A stretch of 64,000 bases of DNA from contig OX344763.1 of the NCBI GenBank assembly GCA_947034895.1, positions 39,121,025 through 39,185,024 of the forward strand, given 5' to 3'. This DNA is from Rhytidiadelphus loreus (Eukaryota > Streptophyta > Bryopsida > Hypnales > Hylocomiaceae). A program made the position numbers and the translations under genes. Below the pieces are notes generated by a model. It worked only from the letters and a program-made list of their open reading frames with translations, was not told the origin of the DNA and did no database searches. Positions 47,501-64,000 of the stretch are shown here, piece after piece; position 1 is the stretch's first letter, and each line of letters begins with the position of its first letter.

Positions 47501-50240
47501 TCCACTTTTAATTGTTTTTAATTCTCAATTGAGCATATTTACTAGCTATTATTAAAACATAAAATATTGCATGTGGAATGTGGAATGTAAGGGAGGTGAA
47601 CATACCTTAGTCTTCGTTCCAAAGCAAAAATTTTATGAGAATTCAATGATTGTTCTGTACAAAGATTATGTATGAATTAAAGTACAAAGGTTAGAAGTTC
47701 TAAAATGATTAGGCTCTAAGCACATTCTTATAACTAAGTACATATTTCTTGGCTTATTCCTATATGAACTTATTCAAAACCTTGAACAAAAATCTTGAAG
47801 TACCAAATGACTATACTAGTCACATTATTGAAGAATAGAAGAAAGTTGTTTTTTCAAGATACTTGGATGCACTTCATATGTTCCATGTAGAAACCATAAG
47901 AAACTCTTGAAGACATTCATAATCCACCTAGTGGACACTTGGAGTCTTAGAGGTCAAGATAGGATCACTCGAATTTGAGCATGTTCCTAAAAGTGATTAT
48001 TGAAAAATCCAAAGAATAAATAGATATCTTATTGCACATTGTTCAACATGTGGACATTGAAAGTAGAGCATGATTTCAAAAGATCCATGAATTCAATTTT
48101 GACCTCTTAATTCTTTTGTATATTATATTCAAATATCATTCATAGACTCCCACAATTTTAGTTTCAATTTCTCTTTATGCTACTAAAAATGAGAGACCTC
48201 CAATATATTGTAATACTTGTTAGAGAGATTTGTTTGGTTTAAGTTGATCCTATCTTACTAAATTGGAATCCAAAAAGATGAAGCTTAATTCTAATAGAGG
48301 GTATATATAGCTACATCTATAGTGATTTTTAGGAAGTTTGAGCATGTCTTTCCTTGAAAAGCAAGTAGCTTTTCTAATGTATACCTATTGGAAAGTACTA
48401 TTTACAAAGCTTTGAATCTTGTACCCTACTATCATACTAGTAGAAAGATGGTTTGCAAAGACTAAGCTTTGAGACTCAAACTAAAACCAAGTGTATGTTA
48501 TAAAACTTAGTCTATTTGGACCATGTTTTTACTAGTGTTATGGCACCTTAGGCCATAATTAGTAGTTTTAGAATGGCCTAATAATTATGAATTTTTTTTA
48601 AAACTAACCAAAATTTAAAAATTAAGTCATTGAATTTCCTAATTCTTGAAAATATTAGTCCATTCAAAAAGTTCAAAGGCATACAAATGTTTTTTGAAGA
48701 AATTAAAATTTCATTAGCTAGAGCATACAATAAAGGATGAAAAATAACATTGATACTAAAACCATCATAACTAAATAGTCTCTTAGATATAGTTCTAATC
48801 ATGACCATCATGAAAGACCGTACAACTTCAAATTTCTCTGTCAATTTGCTTCAACACAATTCTCTAACTAAGGTATATAGACCCAAAATTGTCCTCAACT
48901 CAATTGTGCCCCCAACTATTGGGTCCAATTGTATTGTGTTCCATTTTAATAAGAATGGATCCCATAAAAGATAGCATTGTGACTTTTTTAAAAGTGGAAT
49001 TGGGATTGAAAAGGTTGGAATTGGGCTAAAATTGATTGGTTTTATAAATTTAAGGAACATGACACATAGTTTAGACACACAACAAAAGGTTCATTCATTA
49101 TTCTACAATTTGAAGGGACACTTTTGGATTTCCATTGTACCCGTGTAGAGAATTCAAATATCAACATTAGAATCCAAATGGACAAGAATAGTTCTTAGTA
49201 GGGACAACATTGAGAGGCTAGAAATTTTTGCTTTGACCACCTACAATGTACCTTTCTTTTTTACTGAAAATTGAATTGACCAAGATGCATGAGGAAAAAA
49301 CTTTGATTTGTAGTTCTATTGCAAAAATTCACAATTTTATTTTTGCAATAGAACTACAATAGAATTCACAAGTATATGCAATGACCTAGGGACAACAATT
49401 GTGAATTCTATACAAACATGACACTTAGTTTGTGACACTATCAATTCTTCAAGTTAATTATTGTTCTATTTACTTATTCTTGTTCAAGTTCCAAATCTAA
49501 CATCATCTTCCAAATCATCTAATGAATGCATGTCATGCAATAGTAAGACAATTTAATAAATTTAATTCACTTTCTCTAATATCCAATTTGATATGATAAC
49601 CATTAGCGAAATTCTGATTTTAGTACTTCAATTATTTTACTATTGCAAATAAAAATAGAAGTTATAACCAAAGTGTATATATAAATAAGTGATATTGACA
49701 ATTAGCTACACCGATTTATCCATTTAGTCATAGTGGAAAATTAACGTCACTTAGAAAATTATAAGTGTCAATAAAATTTAAATTTTTTTAAATTTAAAAA
49801 AAATATATATTTTGAAATTTGTACAATACAATAATATTTCATCCTAAACTAATCAAAATATTATGATTTCCTTAATCACTTTTACCCCTACACAAGTTGG
49901 CATTTATAGTTAAAAATATGACAACTACAATTCTTCTAACTTAGATAGAGAAGGAATGTAGATATAGAACTTTAAGGCAAAAATAATTATGACCTACAAA
50001 AATATAAACATAAGATGTAAAAATTTTGCAAGATTTTATTTCTCCCCCCACATGTTCTACAGTAGTATCCCACATATTCTAGAATAGTAGAAGGCAATGA
50101 AATTTACTACTCCATAGAAAGATAGAAATGAAGGGCATTGTAAATTTTTCATGATTTTTTTCCTTAAATTCAAATTACTATGAATTTTGAAAGCTAGAAG
50201 TTGACCTCAATCCATACCCTATATGTATAGTTTTCCAATT
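47501..50240. other. Intergenic AT-rich DNA with one perfect hairpin
   Basis: No gene. At 49308-49359 a perfect hairpin has 21-bp arms and a 10-nt loop (TTGTAGTTCTATTGC against GCAATAGAACTACAA). The remainder shows no structure I can name. Confidence 0.6.
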
Positions 50241-50245
50241 CTGAT

Positions 50246-50409
50246 CATTCGAAAACTACTTTCCCGACTTTCCTGCTCACTACTTCCATTCGAAAACTAC
50301 TTTCCCGACTTTCCTGCTCACTACTTCCATTCGAAAACTACTTTCCCGACTTTCCTGCTCACTACTTCCATTCGAAAACTACTTTCCCGACTTTCCCACT
50401 CACTACTTC
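50246..50409. repeat. 41-bp minisatellite, four copies
   Basis: CATTCGAAAACTACTTTCCC starts at 50246, 50287, 50328 and 50369, nearly identical. Ends with partial copies of CTTTC(C/T)(T/C)GCTCACTAC. Confidence 0.9.
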
Positions 50410-50450
50410 CTACTTTCTTGCTCACTACACCAGAACATATGTTATAATTT

Positions 50451-50850
50451 TATAGTCCCAACATTGCAAAGGAGAAAAAATCTATTCCAATCTTGGTTGG
50501 AAATAGTTGCACAACATAATTTTATAGTCCCAACCTTGCAAAGGAGAAAAAATCTATTCCAATCTTGGTTGGAAATAGTTGCACAACATAATTTTATAGT
50601 CCCAACCTTGCAAAGGAGAAAAAATCTATTCCAATCTTGGTTGTTATAATTTTATAGTCCCAACATTGCAAAGGAGAAAAAATCTATTCCAATCTTGGTT
50701 GTTATAATTTTATAGTCCCAACATTACAAAGGAGAAAAAATCTATTCCAATCTTGGTTGGAAATAGTTGCACAACATAATTTTATAGTCCCAACCTTGCA
50801 AAGGAGAAAAAATCTATTCCAATCTTGGTTGGAAATAGTTGCACCCTACA
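50451..50850. repeat. 72/58-bp minisatellite, six copies
   Basis: TTTATAGTCCCAACCTTGC begins each unit; spacings are about 73, 72, 58, 58 and 73 bp. Short units lack GAAATAGTTGCACAAC. It begins about 40 bp after the 41-bp array. Confidence 0.9.
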
Positions 50851-50869
50851 GGTTGTACATAGATACTTG

Positions 50870-52643
50870 GTTGGAAATGTATGGTTCTATCATATATGAA
50901 GTGATTCAAAACCTTCTATAAGAATTATGAAGCCATGAGTGACTAACTCGTCACATTGTTGAAGAATAAACCAAAATTATTTTCCAACATGCTTGGATGT
51001 TTATGAAGGTTTCACGAGCTATTGAAAACATATTTTGAAAACATATACATGAACTCTTTGCAAAGGCCAAAGATTCTCAGAGGACTCTTAGCAAAGGCCA
51101 CACATTATTAGGGGTTAATAATGTTGCCGAATAGTCTCATAATTTTAAGTCCACTTTATAGTAGGTCCTTGGCCCAATTCAAAATAGTCCCAACTTACAA
51201 TTCATGGAGCCAACTCAATCAAGATGAAAGACTGAGTTAACAATTATGGCTACCTAATTATTAGCTCTTGGATCCAATTTTTTGGCAACCATGTAAGTAG
51301 CACATAAGCAACCAGTGGATGCAAAAGAGGCTTGGTCCAATTTTCAACAGAAAGCCTATTAGCCCAACTCATCGATTTAAAGATCCACGCACTTCAATTC
51401 GTTGGTTTTGGTGATTTTCAGTTGAAATCGGGCCAGGCCTTCATATGAAGCGGGCCTTGGTAACTTTTCATGTTTTCCAGTAGGGTCAGTTATATTCGAC
51501 CAGGTGACCACCACTACAGTAGCTTAAATCCCATTATTAGTGCAGTGCCATGATCTCCAGTGAAATAGGCTTTTGATTTCCCTAAAATGCAGGAGAGAAG
51601 AAGATGGGCTGAGCCTACGGAGTTTAATGTCAGTGTCAGAGCCGTGATAATTCTCGCATTGGCTGAGTGGTGGCCCAGCTCAAGGAGCGAGTGTACCTTT
51701 CTCCTGCGGTGTATGGGGCCCAGAGGCGGGACAAGGCTTAAAAGTGGCAGGAGGTTCAGCTGGGAGCACTAGCCCAGGCCCAGACTCCTCCACAGAGACG
51801 AAAAAAGCCTGCCCTGCCACCTCAGCCATCCGGCCTCCACCGACCCTTCTGCCTCTTTAACACGAGCTTTCCACTGGACAGGCCATGTGGCTCCATTCAT
51901 TCATTTCGGTGGTTGCCTATCATAGTGCGAGCTTGCACACTTCCGCCACCAGCTTCTCCAGATCACAGGTCATGCCCATCTACAAATCGAGTCTTCGGGG
52001 ATTTATTCCCCCCAAAAAATTGTGTCAGCAGAGAGCAGACAACACGGAAACCGTAAGACAGAAACGCAAAAAATAACACAAGAAAGCACTCGGTGTGCTC
52101 TGTACGAAGAAGACACACCATTCCCTCGCTTAACTTGAGTTTTGTCCTATGCTACCGGCTTACTCCAGCAGTCTGCCTCCCAATGTATATCTCAATCCCA
52201 GTTTCTGACAGTTGGTTTTGCCATGTTCGACAAGAGATAGGTTGTCCCCACCTTCACCTTTATTGCTAGAATGAAAATCGTTGCATCAGTAGGTTCAACA
52301 TCCTTGCAAAGCCATACTTGGCAGGATGGAACAGTTACAAGAAGGCACCAATTATGACTTACTGTTGTAGACCCGATGAGTAGCTTCTCCGGGTCGTCGA
52401 GGCTCACGAAGGTTGAAACAACTGCAAACTTGGCAATTTAGGTCAGTCAGTGTCCAGGGAAGACTACTGGTGACTGATAACCCTGAGGTGAAGAAACACC
52501 ACAGTGAACAACAAACCACTCTGAATCCAGGAGGGAATCACGAAGTAGGACAATGAAATTATACATAGTACGTATAGGAATGCACAGACAGCACTCGGAT
52601 GGATTGGAAAATGCTCTTCTGAGATCGATCCATCCATCTCATG
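50870..52643. other. Intergenic and 3' UTR of the kinase gene
   Basis: The - strand kinase 3' UTR probably covers part of 52150-52643. A GC-richer stretch at 51560-52080 has short frames on the + strand without recognisable domains. Confidence 0.4.
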
Positions 52644-56805
<4,162 letters not shown>

Positions 56806-57295
56806 CCTCTATCCGTACCCTCCGCAATCACATCCAAATGCCTTCTCTACGACTTCGAGGCGCCATGTTCCCGCGATGTCGGGAAGAAAAATTCACACCC
56901 TACCTCTAGACAGCTAGCGTGTTTCTTCCTATGCTCCTTCCTACGTCACACTTCTTTCGAGCGCCACGTGCACGGATCTCAAACATCTAAAGAGAGCTCA
57001 GAGAAAAACGGCTCCTTCCTCCACCCTTCCCTTCACCGCCACACAGACACCAGAACCTTTCAAGAACCGCCAAGAAAGCTCCTCGCTCATCCCCTACGGC
57101 AACCACATTCTCACACAAAAGAAGCGCACTCAGCCCGAACACCGCCACTGCAGATAGCTTTAAACTAGCTCGCGTCACAAAGACAACGCCTAAGCAGTGC
57201 TCTCCCAAGACACAACCTCTAGCCGTAAAGTACACTACCTATAACACCCCCAAACTCTTCACTCCAATATTCCTGCCCCTAAGTAACGCCAGACG
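56806..57295 (-). promoter_or_regulatory. 5' UTR and proximal upstream region of the kinase gene
   Basis: C/T-rich (on + strand A/C-rich) sequence directly upstream of the start codon. No TATA box recognised. The + strand frame here is not coding-like. Confidence 0.35.
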
Positions 57296-57740
57296 TAATT
57301 AAGCTCTCCACATTCCACCTCCCGTACGCCAAACTACCGCGACAAGCTCCTCTGAACACAATACCAAAGGTCTCCACACCCTAATGAACGTGCATCGCCG
57401 ACACTGAACCAAATCTGACTCGGAAAGGCTCCCTGAAAACGTACTTAACTTAAAACTCTCCACATTCCACCTCTCGTACACCAAACGACCGCAAGAAGCC
57501 CCCCCGAGCTCCTCTAACAACGAAACCAAATGCTGGCACACCCTAGCAAGTTTTGAACTGAACCAAATCTGGCCTGGGAAGGCTCCCTGAAAACGTACTT
57601 AACTAAAACTCTCCACATTCCACCTCTCAAACACCAAACGATCACCAGACGCTCCCCTTCGAGTTTCCCTAAAGGCCGGCACAGCCTACTTCACAAAGCC
57701 AGGTGGGGCATCGCCGATACTGAACCAAATCGAGCCCTGC
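57296..57740. repeat. About 155-bp tandem repeat upstream of the kinase gene
   Basis: CTCTCCACATTCCACCTC occurs near 57302, 57457 and 57609; each unit also holds CACCAAAC..CCG, GAGCTCCTCTAA or similar, and TGAACCAAATC...GGCTCCCTGAAAACGTACTTAAC. Three copies with about 85 percent apparent likeness. Confidence 0.75.
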
Positions 57741-58797
57741 ATGGCTCCTTGGAACGGCATTCCGGAGCTCCTCCACAGCTGCGTGTGGCTCCACTTGGCC
57801 GCGACCTCGACGCATCGACGCGGCAGCGAGGCAATGATGCTCGTCGTCGTCGTCCTCAGTCCTCCGCCATAGCTAACTTTGCAATGGAGGCCAGAAAACC
57901 CCGACTCTTGAGCAACAACACCACAGCAGCACTGAAGCGGGTTCTGCCCTGCGCACCCTAGGACCCGCGATGTAGGGACTGAGAAGAGGTTGCCGTGTGG
58001 GTTTCATAGATTCGGTAGAATTCATAGATTCGTCACCGTTCAATGCCCGCACTGATTTCGCCGATCTACGAAAACGGAATATTTCTCCGCCCGCGAACAA
58101 GTGCTCAGCTCGCTGCACGCTGTGTCCCTTGCCCTCAATAAGACAGACGCATACTCCCAGGCCTCTTTAGTATCACGTCAGCTTCTCTAATATCACCATA
58201 CTGGATACATTTCCCTAACTAAGGTGGAATAAACACGTGAGACTATTTTGAGCACATTGGCACTTGAATATCATGATTTAAAATATAAAAATTGGCATTT
58301 TTCTGAACATGTTTGTACATACTAACTATGATTTTTTGAAGTTTGAGTACATCATGTATCTTAAATAGTTTTATGTATGCATAAATATAAGCCATCTATA
58401 TTATTTCAAAATTGGTTTAAAGGGGTAAGGTTGGGAATGTATACATTCACCTAAGTCTCGAGTATAGTTTCTAATATTAGAATCCTATAATTTCATTTTA
58501 CTCTTCTTGATGATTATAAAAAAAATTGACAAAACTTAGGGACAACTTCCATAAAGACAAGAATAAAGGATTACTCAAATTCTATGATACTTACCTTATC
58601 TTGTTGGACATCACCATATATGGGAAGCAAGCTCAAGACACTCACAATTACCTTCGATATCTAATTATTATGAAAATACAATCCCATACTTGCAAATTTG
58701 TACCTTTAAGAGTTTAAGATATAATCTACCAGCCATGTGTATCATGTGTCACATTAGACTAGGATGAAGATTTGCCTCTTTGGTGCAAATACTTTAA
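57741..58797. other. Intergenic
   Basis: GC-rich to about 58110, then AT-rich. Frames on either strand have no recognisable domain. Confidence 0.4.
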
Positions 58798-59683
58798 CCC
58801 CTAAAGGACCAAGGCCTTTTTTTCTGCCAGAAAACACTCAAAACTGCCATATCTATAGCAAGGAGTTAAAAAAAAATTAATTGTTTTTTTTTCCATATCT
58901 AACCATAGGATATTACACCTAACTAGTATGAGAGTGTGTGGAAAAATTTTCAGAATTTTTGACCGCTCAGATTGCAAGATATCTACATTTAAAGTGGAAA
59001 AAACAAGTTTTTCAGCACATTGCGGGACTAAATTTTTTGACTTTGAACATTTTTAACTTAAAATTTTTGCACTACAGAGTTTTGAGCTATAAATCTTTAT
59101 AGTGGAGAATTGAATTGAGTGAAAAAAATTCAAAAAAACTTAATTATCAATCTTAGTTAAGTAGAAGTAGGTATGAGATAGAAGGAAAATCTAAAATATT
59201 CATATACTTTAGATGGAATTAAAATGCACTAATCCCAATGGTGAGATTGTTCTAGCAAGTAAATCAGACCATGCAAAAATAAATTTGAAAAATTTGAAAA
59301 ATTACATTTAGAAATGAATCCTACAAGTTATTTTTTTCAAGAAGATGCTCTAATTGCCCGAAAAACAAGAATGTCCATGACTTTCTCATAACATATCCAA
59401 ATGAAATGAATCAAAGCTTTCTAGATAGACAAAAATATAATTTATGAGGGAAAAAAATATTTTTGTCCATTTTTTTGGCTGCCTACCCCGCCGTCTCCTT
59501 GTTTGAGCTTATTTAGTCATAACTATTGTTCCCAGGCACCGATTGTGAAAAAATTATATTTCCACAAATCTAATCAGCTTTTCTACCTCCAAAAAATTTC
59601 AAAAAATTAGGAGAAAATTTCAGCCCGTAGGTACTTGCCCAAAAACGCATTTGTCCCTCAAAGGGACAATGGTCCTTCAGGGG
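58798..59683 (+). mobile_element. TTAA-flanked piggyBac-like element, 886 bp
   Basis: TTAA at 58794-58797 and 59684-59687. Ends CCCCTAAAGGACCAAGGCC and, inverted, CCCCTGAAGGACCATTGTCC. Nearly collinear with the copy at 26068 over its whole length. Confidence 0.8.
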
Positions 59684-59710
59684 TTAATTGAGTTCAAAAT
59701 CACAACCTTC

Positions 59711-59956
59711 ATTAGAGGAGTTTTGAGCCCTCTAAGAAACTATGAGTTTCTTGCAGTTACGACAATCCAAGAATGGGGCCATAGCTGTAGTCTAATATGG
59801 CAAAGAGACTACCACATCAATTTATTATTATTTAATTAAAATTTAAAAATACATTAATTATTATTTATTTATTTAATACTTTGGCTGCCCTATTGTGGTT
59901 CACAATATGGGGAACAACCTGAAACAATCTCATAGAGGGCTCAAAATTCCTCTAAT
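59711..59956. mobile_element. 246-bp MITE, TIR ATTAGAGGA(G/A)TTTTGAGCC
   Basis: Ends ATTAGAGGAGTTTTGAGCCC and, inverted, ATTAGAGGAATTTTGAGCCC, extending through CTCTA. No clear duplication. It lies between two TTAA elements. Confidence 0.65.
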
Positions 59957-60168
59957 AGTAGGTTTTATTTATATATATTTGGTATGCATGTATACTTGAG
60001 CAAAATCTACATGCAAAGTTCATAAAATAATCTAGCTGTCCAAGATTCTATACCAAAGTTTATAAGACACTAGAAAATAATACATTATCATACATGATCA
60101 AACTAAGACTTCAAGACCCTATACCAAAGTTTATAGGATTAATATGATATAGTACATGATCAAATTAA

Positions 60169-61069
60169 TCCCTAAGGGACCATTGTCCTTTGGGGGGACA
60201 AATAGAATTTGGGGAAGGTACCTATAGGCTGAATTTTGTCATGATTTTAAAAAATGTTTTTTTGAAGATAGAAAAATTGATTAGCTTCAGGGAATATAAT
60301 TTTTTTCAATCGGTACCCGAGAACAAAAGTTATGCCCAAATAAGTTCAAAACAGAGGAGAGGGAGTAGCAAAAAAAATTTGAATTTGAATTTTTTTCTCA
60401 TAGATTATATTTTTTTCTACATGGAAAACTTTGATTCATTTCATTTAGATTTGTTATGAGAAAGTTATGGACAATCTTGTTTTTCAGGCAATTAGAGCAT
60501 CTTCTTGAAAAAATAACTTGTAGGATTCATTTTTTAATGCAATTTTTATAATTTCTCAAAAAAAAAAGGTTCCACATTGTTTAGTTTGTTTTCTAGAACA
60601 ATCTCACCATTGGAATTAGTGCGTTTTTATTTCATTTTAGAGATGTTAATAATTTAGATTTACCTTCTATCTCATACCTACTTCTATTTAATAATTTTTT
60701 AAAGAATAGAAATTAAGTTTTTTTGAATTTTTCTTTTTTTCCTAAATCCTCAACTCAATTCCCCACAATAAATATTTAAAGCTCAAAACTTTGTAGTGCA
60801 AAAAATTTAATTTAAGAAGATTCAAAGTCAAATAATCTAATCCTACATTGTGTTGAAAAACTTGTTCTTTTTTACTTTAAACGTAGATATCTTTAATCCG
60901 TGTGATCAAAATTTCAGAATTTTTTTTCACACATTTTCATATTAGTTAGGTGTAAGATCCTACAATTGGATGTGTATAAGAAACAATTTTCAGATTATTT
61001 TACTATTTGCTATAGAAATTACAATTTTGAGTGTTTTTTCATAGAAAAAAAGCCTTGGTCCTTTAGGGA
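60169..61069 (-). mobile_element. TTAA-flanked piggyBac-like element, 901 bp, inverted
   Basis: TTAA at 60165-60168 and 61070-61073. Ends TCCCTAAGGGACCATTGTCC and, inverted, TCCCTAAAGGACCAAGGC. Opposite orientation to the copy 480 bp away. Both ends intact, no coding capacity. Confidence 0.8.
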
Positions 61070-61399
61070 TTAAGATTGTTTCACCTATGACCTAGAAAAA
61101 TTCTTGAGTATATATTAGTAATTGTGTATCAATGAATTTTTTTAATAGTTGTGCATAAACAAATTGCAATAGAGATTAGGTGTAATAAAAGTTAAAAGTT
61201 CTATTGTTGGATTTCTGAAATGCATGCCTCACTTTCAATATCTTTTTGTTGAACATTGTGCCATGAGAATCCACTTAATATCTAATATTTTATGACACAT
61301 TTGTTAAGTGGAACATCCACAATATTACATGATCCTATCTTACTGTAAATTTGTGAGTCGTCTAAAAATTTTGATTTTTGCAAATTACCTTGTGTAGTG

Positions 61400-62500
61400 G
61401 GAATAGAGGCAAATTGTTAGGTCAAGTTCACATTTAAAAAGGATTAGAAGCTATTTGTCATTTCAGATTCTAAAGGACATAGTATTCAAAGATATGAAGC
61501 AAGGCAAATTGACCTGGCGGTTTTCCATGAACGGTTGTCTTCTAGCCTAGTGATATACTTAAACAATTTGCCATTTTTATTTGTACAACACATTTGGTTT
61601 CATAGCTAGACTATTTGTTGTGTTTTATGTACCACTGAATTTCTTCAATTCAATATACCTACTTAGCAAATTGTCATTGTATAGTTGCTAGCTGAGTACC
61701 TGCGGTGGGGCCAACTTTTACGGCAATTTGACTCTATTGCAAGTAGTTCTTTATTGAGTGTTTTTTTTTTTTCCAGTGAGTGGATGTGTGGGTGTGAGTT
61801 AAGCAAATTTTGCCGAACTGAGCAATAATTGGGCCAGCTTTGAGAGCAAATTGCCTCTGAACTCAATTGGAGAATTTTTAGCGTGAATTACTTAAGCCCA
61901 ATGATTGAAAATAATTGATTGTGTGTGTGTGGAGCAATTTGTTGTGTATATTCAAAATATTGTGAGATTGCGAATTTTTGTGTGGATGAGTTATAGAATT
62001 GTTGAGTCAAATTGTCTTTGTGTACAATCTATTTGCCTAAATTGTGTTTAGTTCTACAGTATTGAAAATTATTAAGAACCATGGATGTAACTAATTGTCT
62101 TTGGATGGCATGTATATAAAATCAGCCATGGAGCATTAGCAAATTGACATGGTCATTGATCGTGTTAATGTATGTATGTGATGTGTGAAGTCAAGTTGTT
62201 GTGTGTTATGGAATTAATTATGTTACCAGTCAAATTGCCTTCAAACCACATTGTCTGATTTATTGCAAATTGAGAGAAACCTTTTAGCAATTTCCCTAAG
62301 TGAATCAACAGCCTTAGACCAATTGTCCAGCACGAGTTGGTGTGGTTGGTGAGAAGCTATAGCAAATTGCTTGGAGTCAAATCAATGTTGAATTAAAGAA
62401 ATGGAGAAATTTTGGCAAATTGTCAAAATACAAATTGGAGCTGGAATTGCAAAACAAAGCACCGTTGGTTGAACTTGCAAATTGACATCAAGCATCAACC
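61400..62500. repeat. Cluster of GCAAATTG motifs
   Basis: The motif GCAAATTG or its complement CAATTTGC, or a one-base variant, occurs about 17 times in 1.1 kb at irregular spacing (for example 61411, 61505, 61668, 61847, 62139, 62266, 62363, 62413, 62476). No tandem unit is visible and there is no gene. Confidence 0.5.
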
Positions 62501-62959
62501 AGGGAGTTTCATATTATTGATATTAAAAATTATATGTTTATGTCTAATTGTCTTTGATTTAGTTAGTATTTTTCAATCCATTCTAATTTACATGTGACTT
62601 TAGTCACAATACATTAGACTACTTGATCATTCCCCTAGATTTTGGAACCCCTATACTATAGTCCTGGGTTTTGTGGGATTAGCAAAAACTTGAAAGTATT
62701 TGCACCTATAATTGTCGCTAATTACAATTGAGCATATTTACTATCATCAAACATAAATTATTTTATTAGATCTTACTAGCAATTGATAAAGGATTCCAAA
62801 GCATGCATTATTTGGCCCATGTATGAATCAGATACAAAATTTCAAAACATTGTCTTTAGATGTACCAAAATTCAACAATAGGATCTCATAGACTTTCACA
62901 TCTTGTGCAATTAGTGTCTAATTTTCTTGTCATGCTTTTTGGTTCAAATGTAGGAATAG

Positions 62960-63290
62960 CCTTTTGGACAGTGTTGACTATGGCTGTAAGGTGGATACAC
63001 CCAAAATCGCCATCATCACTTTGTGTATATCTCCCAAATCAATATGTCCTTGTATTAAAGAAATGCAACCAAAAAAAACTTAGAACATCTATCCAAAAAA
63101 TCTTTAACCTTGCGTAACTTTTGCATACAATATCCAAATATCATATTCTTTGGTATGTTGGAACCTCCTTAATTTCACTTGCCAACAAGAAAATACGAAA
63201 AATCGACCAGTCTAATAACAGTAACTAGGCACAGCAGCCAAAAGTGGCAGTTATGAGGGTACCCACCTTACGTACCTTTTTGTAACCGAG
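62960..63290 (-). repeat. Inverted partner of 47224-47500
   Basis: Reverse complement matches 47224-47500 in several blocks. It lies just downstream, in transcription direction, of the possible exon at 63573. Confidence 0.65.
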
Positions 63291-63348
63291 ATGCAATTTC
63301 ACACAATGGACAATGGAGGTGCAGAAAGAAACTACTGATAAGTTAAGC

Positions 63349-63573
63349 TTAGGATTGAGGATTAAGGATTATATTAATGAAGGGACAAAGTGAAACAAAG
63401 GTGTGTTTCCTAGTGTGCATATGATACCATTTCTCTCTTTCAATTTTCAAACAGTCATTGGCTCTTGCCATTAACTCCCCACACACTTCAGCAAGCCCAG
63501 AAAGGCGCAGAGCAAGCTCAACTGTGTCCCCCTGCCGGGTAGGCTTTAAAAGAGGTGCAAGTAGTGGTGCCAT
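63349..63573 (-). CDS. Probable first exon of a - strand gene, unknown product
   Basis: ATG at 63573 opens a coding-like stretch (MAPLLAPLLKPTRQGD, LALRLSGLAEVCGELMAR) with a predicted amphipathic helix. The frame runs to 63349, but the last 30 residues look intronic, so the exon probably ends near 63430; I cannot fix the donor. The upstream sequence 63574-63700 suits a 5' UTR. No family is recognised. Confidence 0.4.
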   Translation of the reverse strand: MAPLLAPLLKPTRQGDTVELALRLSGLAEVCGELMARANDCLKIEREKWYHMHTRKHTFVSLCPFINIILNPQS

Positions 63574-64000
63574 TATGGTTTTTCAAAATGATGAGAGGCC
63601 ATAGCCATCGATCAATCGTCCGTCGACACACACACGAGAGCAGACTGAGCCGACTTGATCCACATCTGGGTTTCAAAAACAAAACGATACCCCTGAAATG
63701 GAACTACTGGTACTTCAGTGCCCTGCTGTAGAATTTTCAAGATACAAATACCCTACGCGAAGGTCAGATTCGACATAAATTAAGTCATTTTTGAAAGGAA
63801 AAAAGTGTCACGTGTCATCTTGTGAATGGTTTGAGGTGACATGGATCCTTGAAAATCTGATGTGGAAATTCAATTTTGGCAATTAGGTGTTGCATCATAC
63901 CTTCATGTACGATATACAATTGTGATCAAAGTAAGTTATGAGATCTCACTGATGGAAACATTTGAGAAAAAAACATAGCAAGTAAAGGTAACTACACCTA
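63574..64000. other. Upstream region of the 63573 exon
   Basis: A CACACAC run near 63629 and mixed sequence. No other feature. Confidence 0.35.

Noticed and set aside
50464..50649. Repeat protein with units LQRRKNLFQSW
   Set aside because: Arises from a minisatellite; units of 58 bp break the frame, and there is no gene context.

Overview
The window is nuclear DNA of a land plant. It is intron-rich and AT-rich between genes, and transposons and tandem repeats make up most of it. Two ordinary plant genes can be read end to end with GT-AG introns: a mitochondrial branched-chain 2-oxoacid dehydrogenase E1-alpha gene (+ strand, 28446-34550) and an AGC-VIII (D6PK/PINOID-type) protein kinase gene (- strand, 52644-56805). 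The intergenic distances and a decayed amino-methyltransferase family gene would fit a seedless plant (moss, hornwort, lycophyte or fern), but the sequence alone does not fix the species.

Layout. 1-1890: a transposase-like relic on the - strand, one long frame cut by four stops. 3126-3431: a possible first exon. 3465-8800: degenerate repeat-rich DNA with several minisatellites. 8803-17670: four related palindromic repeats, two full-length ones of 98 bp, one truncated, and one split by a 7.37-kb hAT-like element (9893-17259) with exact 8-bp target duplications. That element has long inverted arms and holds a 223-bp satellite array, a nested TA-flanked MITE and a 161-bp satellite with strict A/B alternation. 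17889-22382: a ten-exon, 1002-codon gene related to N4/N6 amino-methyltransferases. Its splice sites and frame are intact but it has five to seven in-frame stops. 24.5-27 kb: three small transposons. 28.4-34.6 kb: the E1-alpha gene. 36131-38562: a CACTA-type element with subterminal repeats. 39.4-44.8 kb: more TTAA-flanked elements in gene-free DNA. 45-47.5 kb: TIR-like repeats and a possible exon. 50.2-50.9 kb: two minisatellites. 52.6-56.8 kb: the kinase gene with a 155-bp tandem repeat upstream. 58.8-61.1 kb: two TTAA elements in opposite orientation. 61.4-62.5 kb: a cluster of one short motif. 63.3-63.6 kb: a probable first exon of a - strand gene that continues into DNA I cannot resolve.

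The most unusual signals are three. (1) The methyltransferase-like gene and the transposase relic are broken almost only by stops that a single T-to-C change would reverse, with no frameshifts. (2) A family of 98-bp palindromes shares a GTCGGATCCGAC core but has different, self-complementary arms. (3) A TTAA-flanked, piggyBac-like family shares its body with the arms of the hAT-like element. The two intact genes are not functionally linked: one acts in valine/leucine/isoleucine breakdown in mitochondria, the other in plasma-membrane polarity and auxin-transport signalling.
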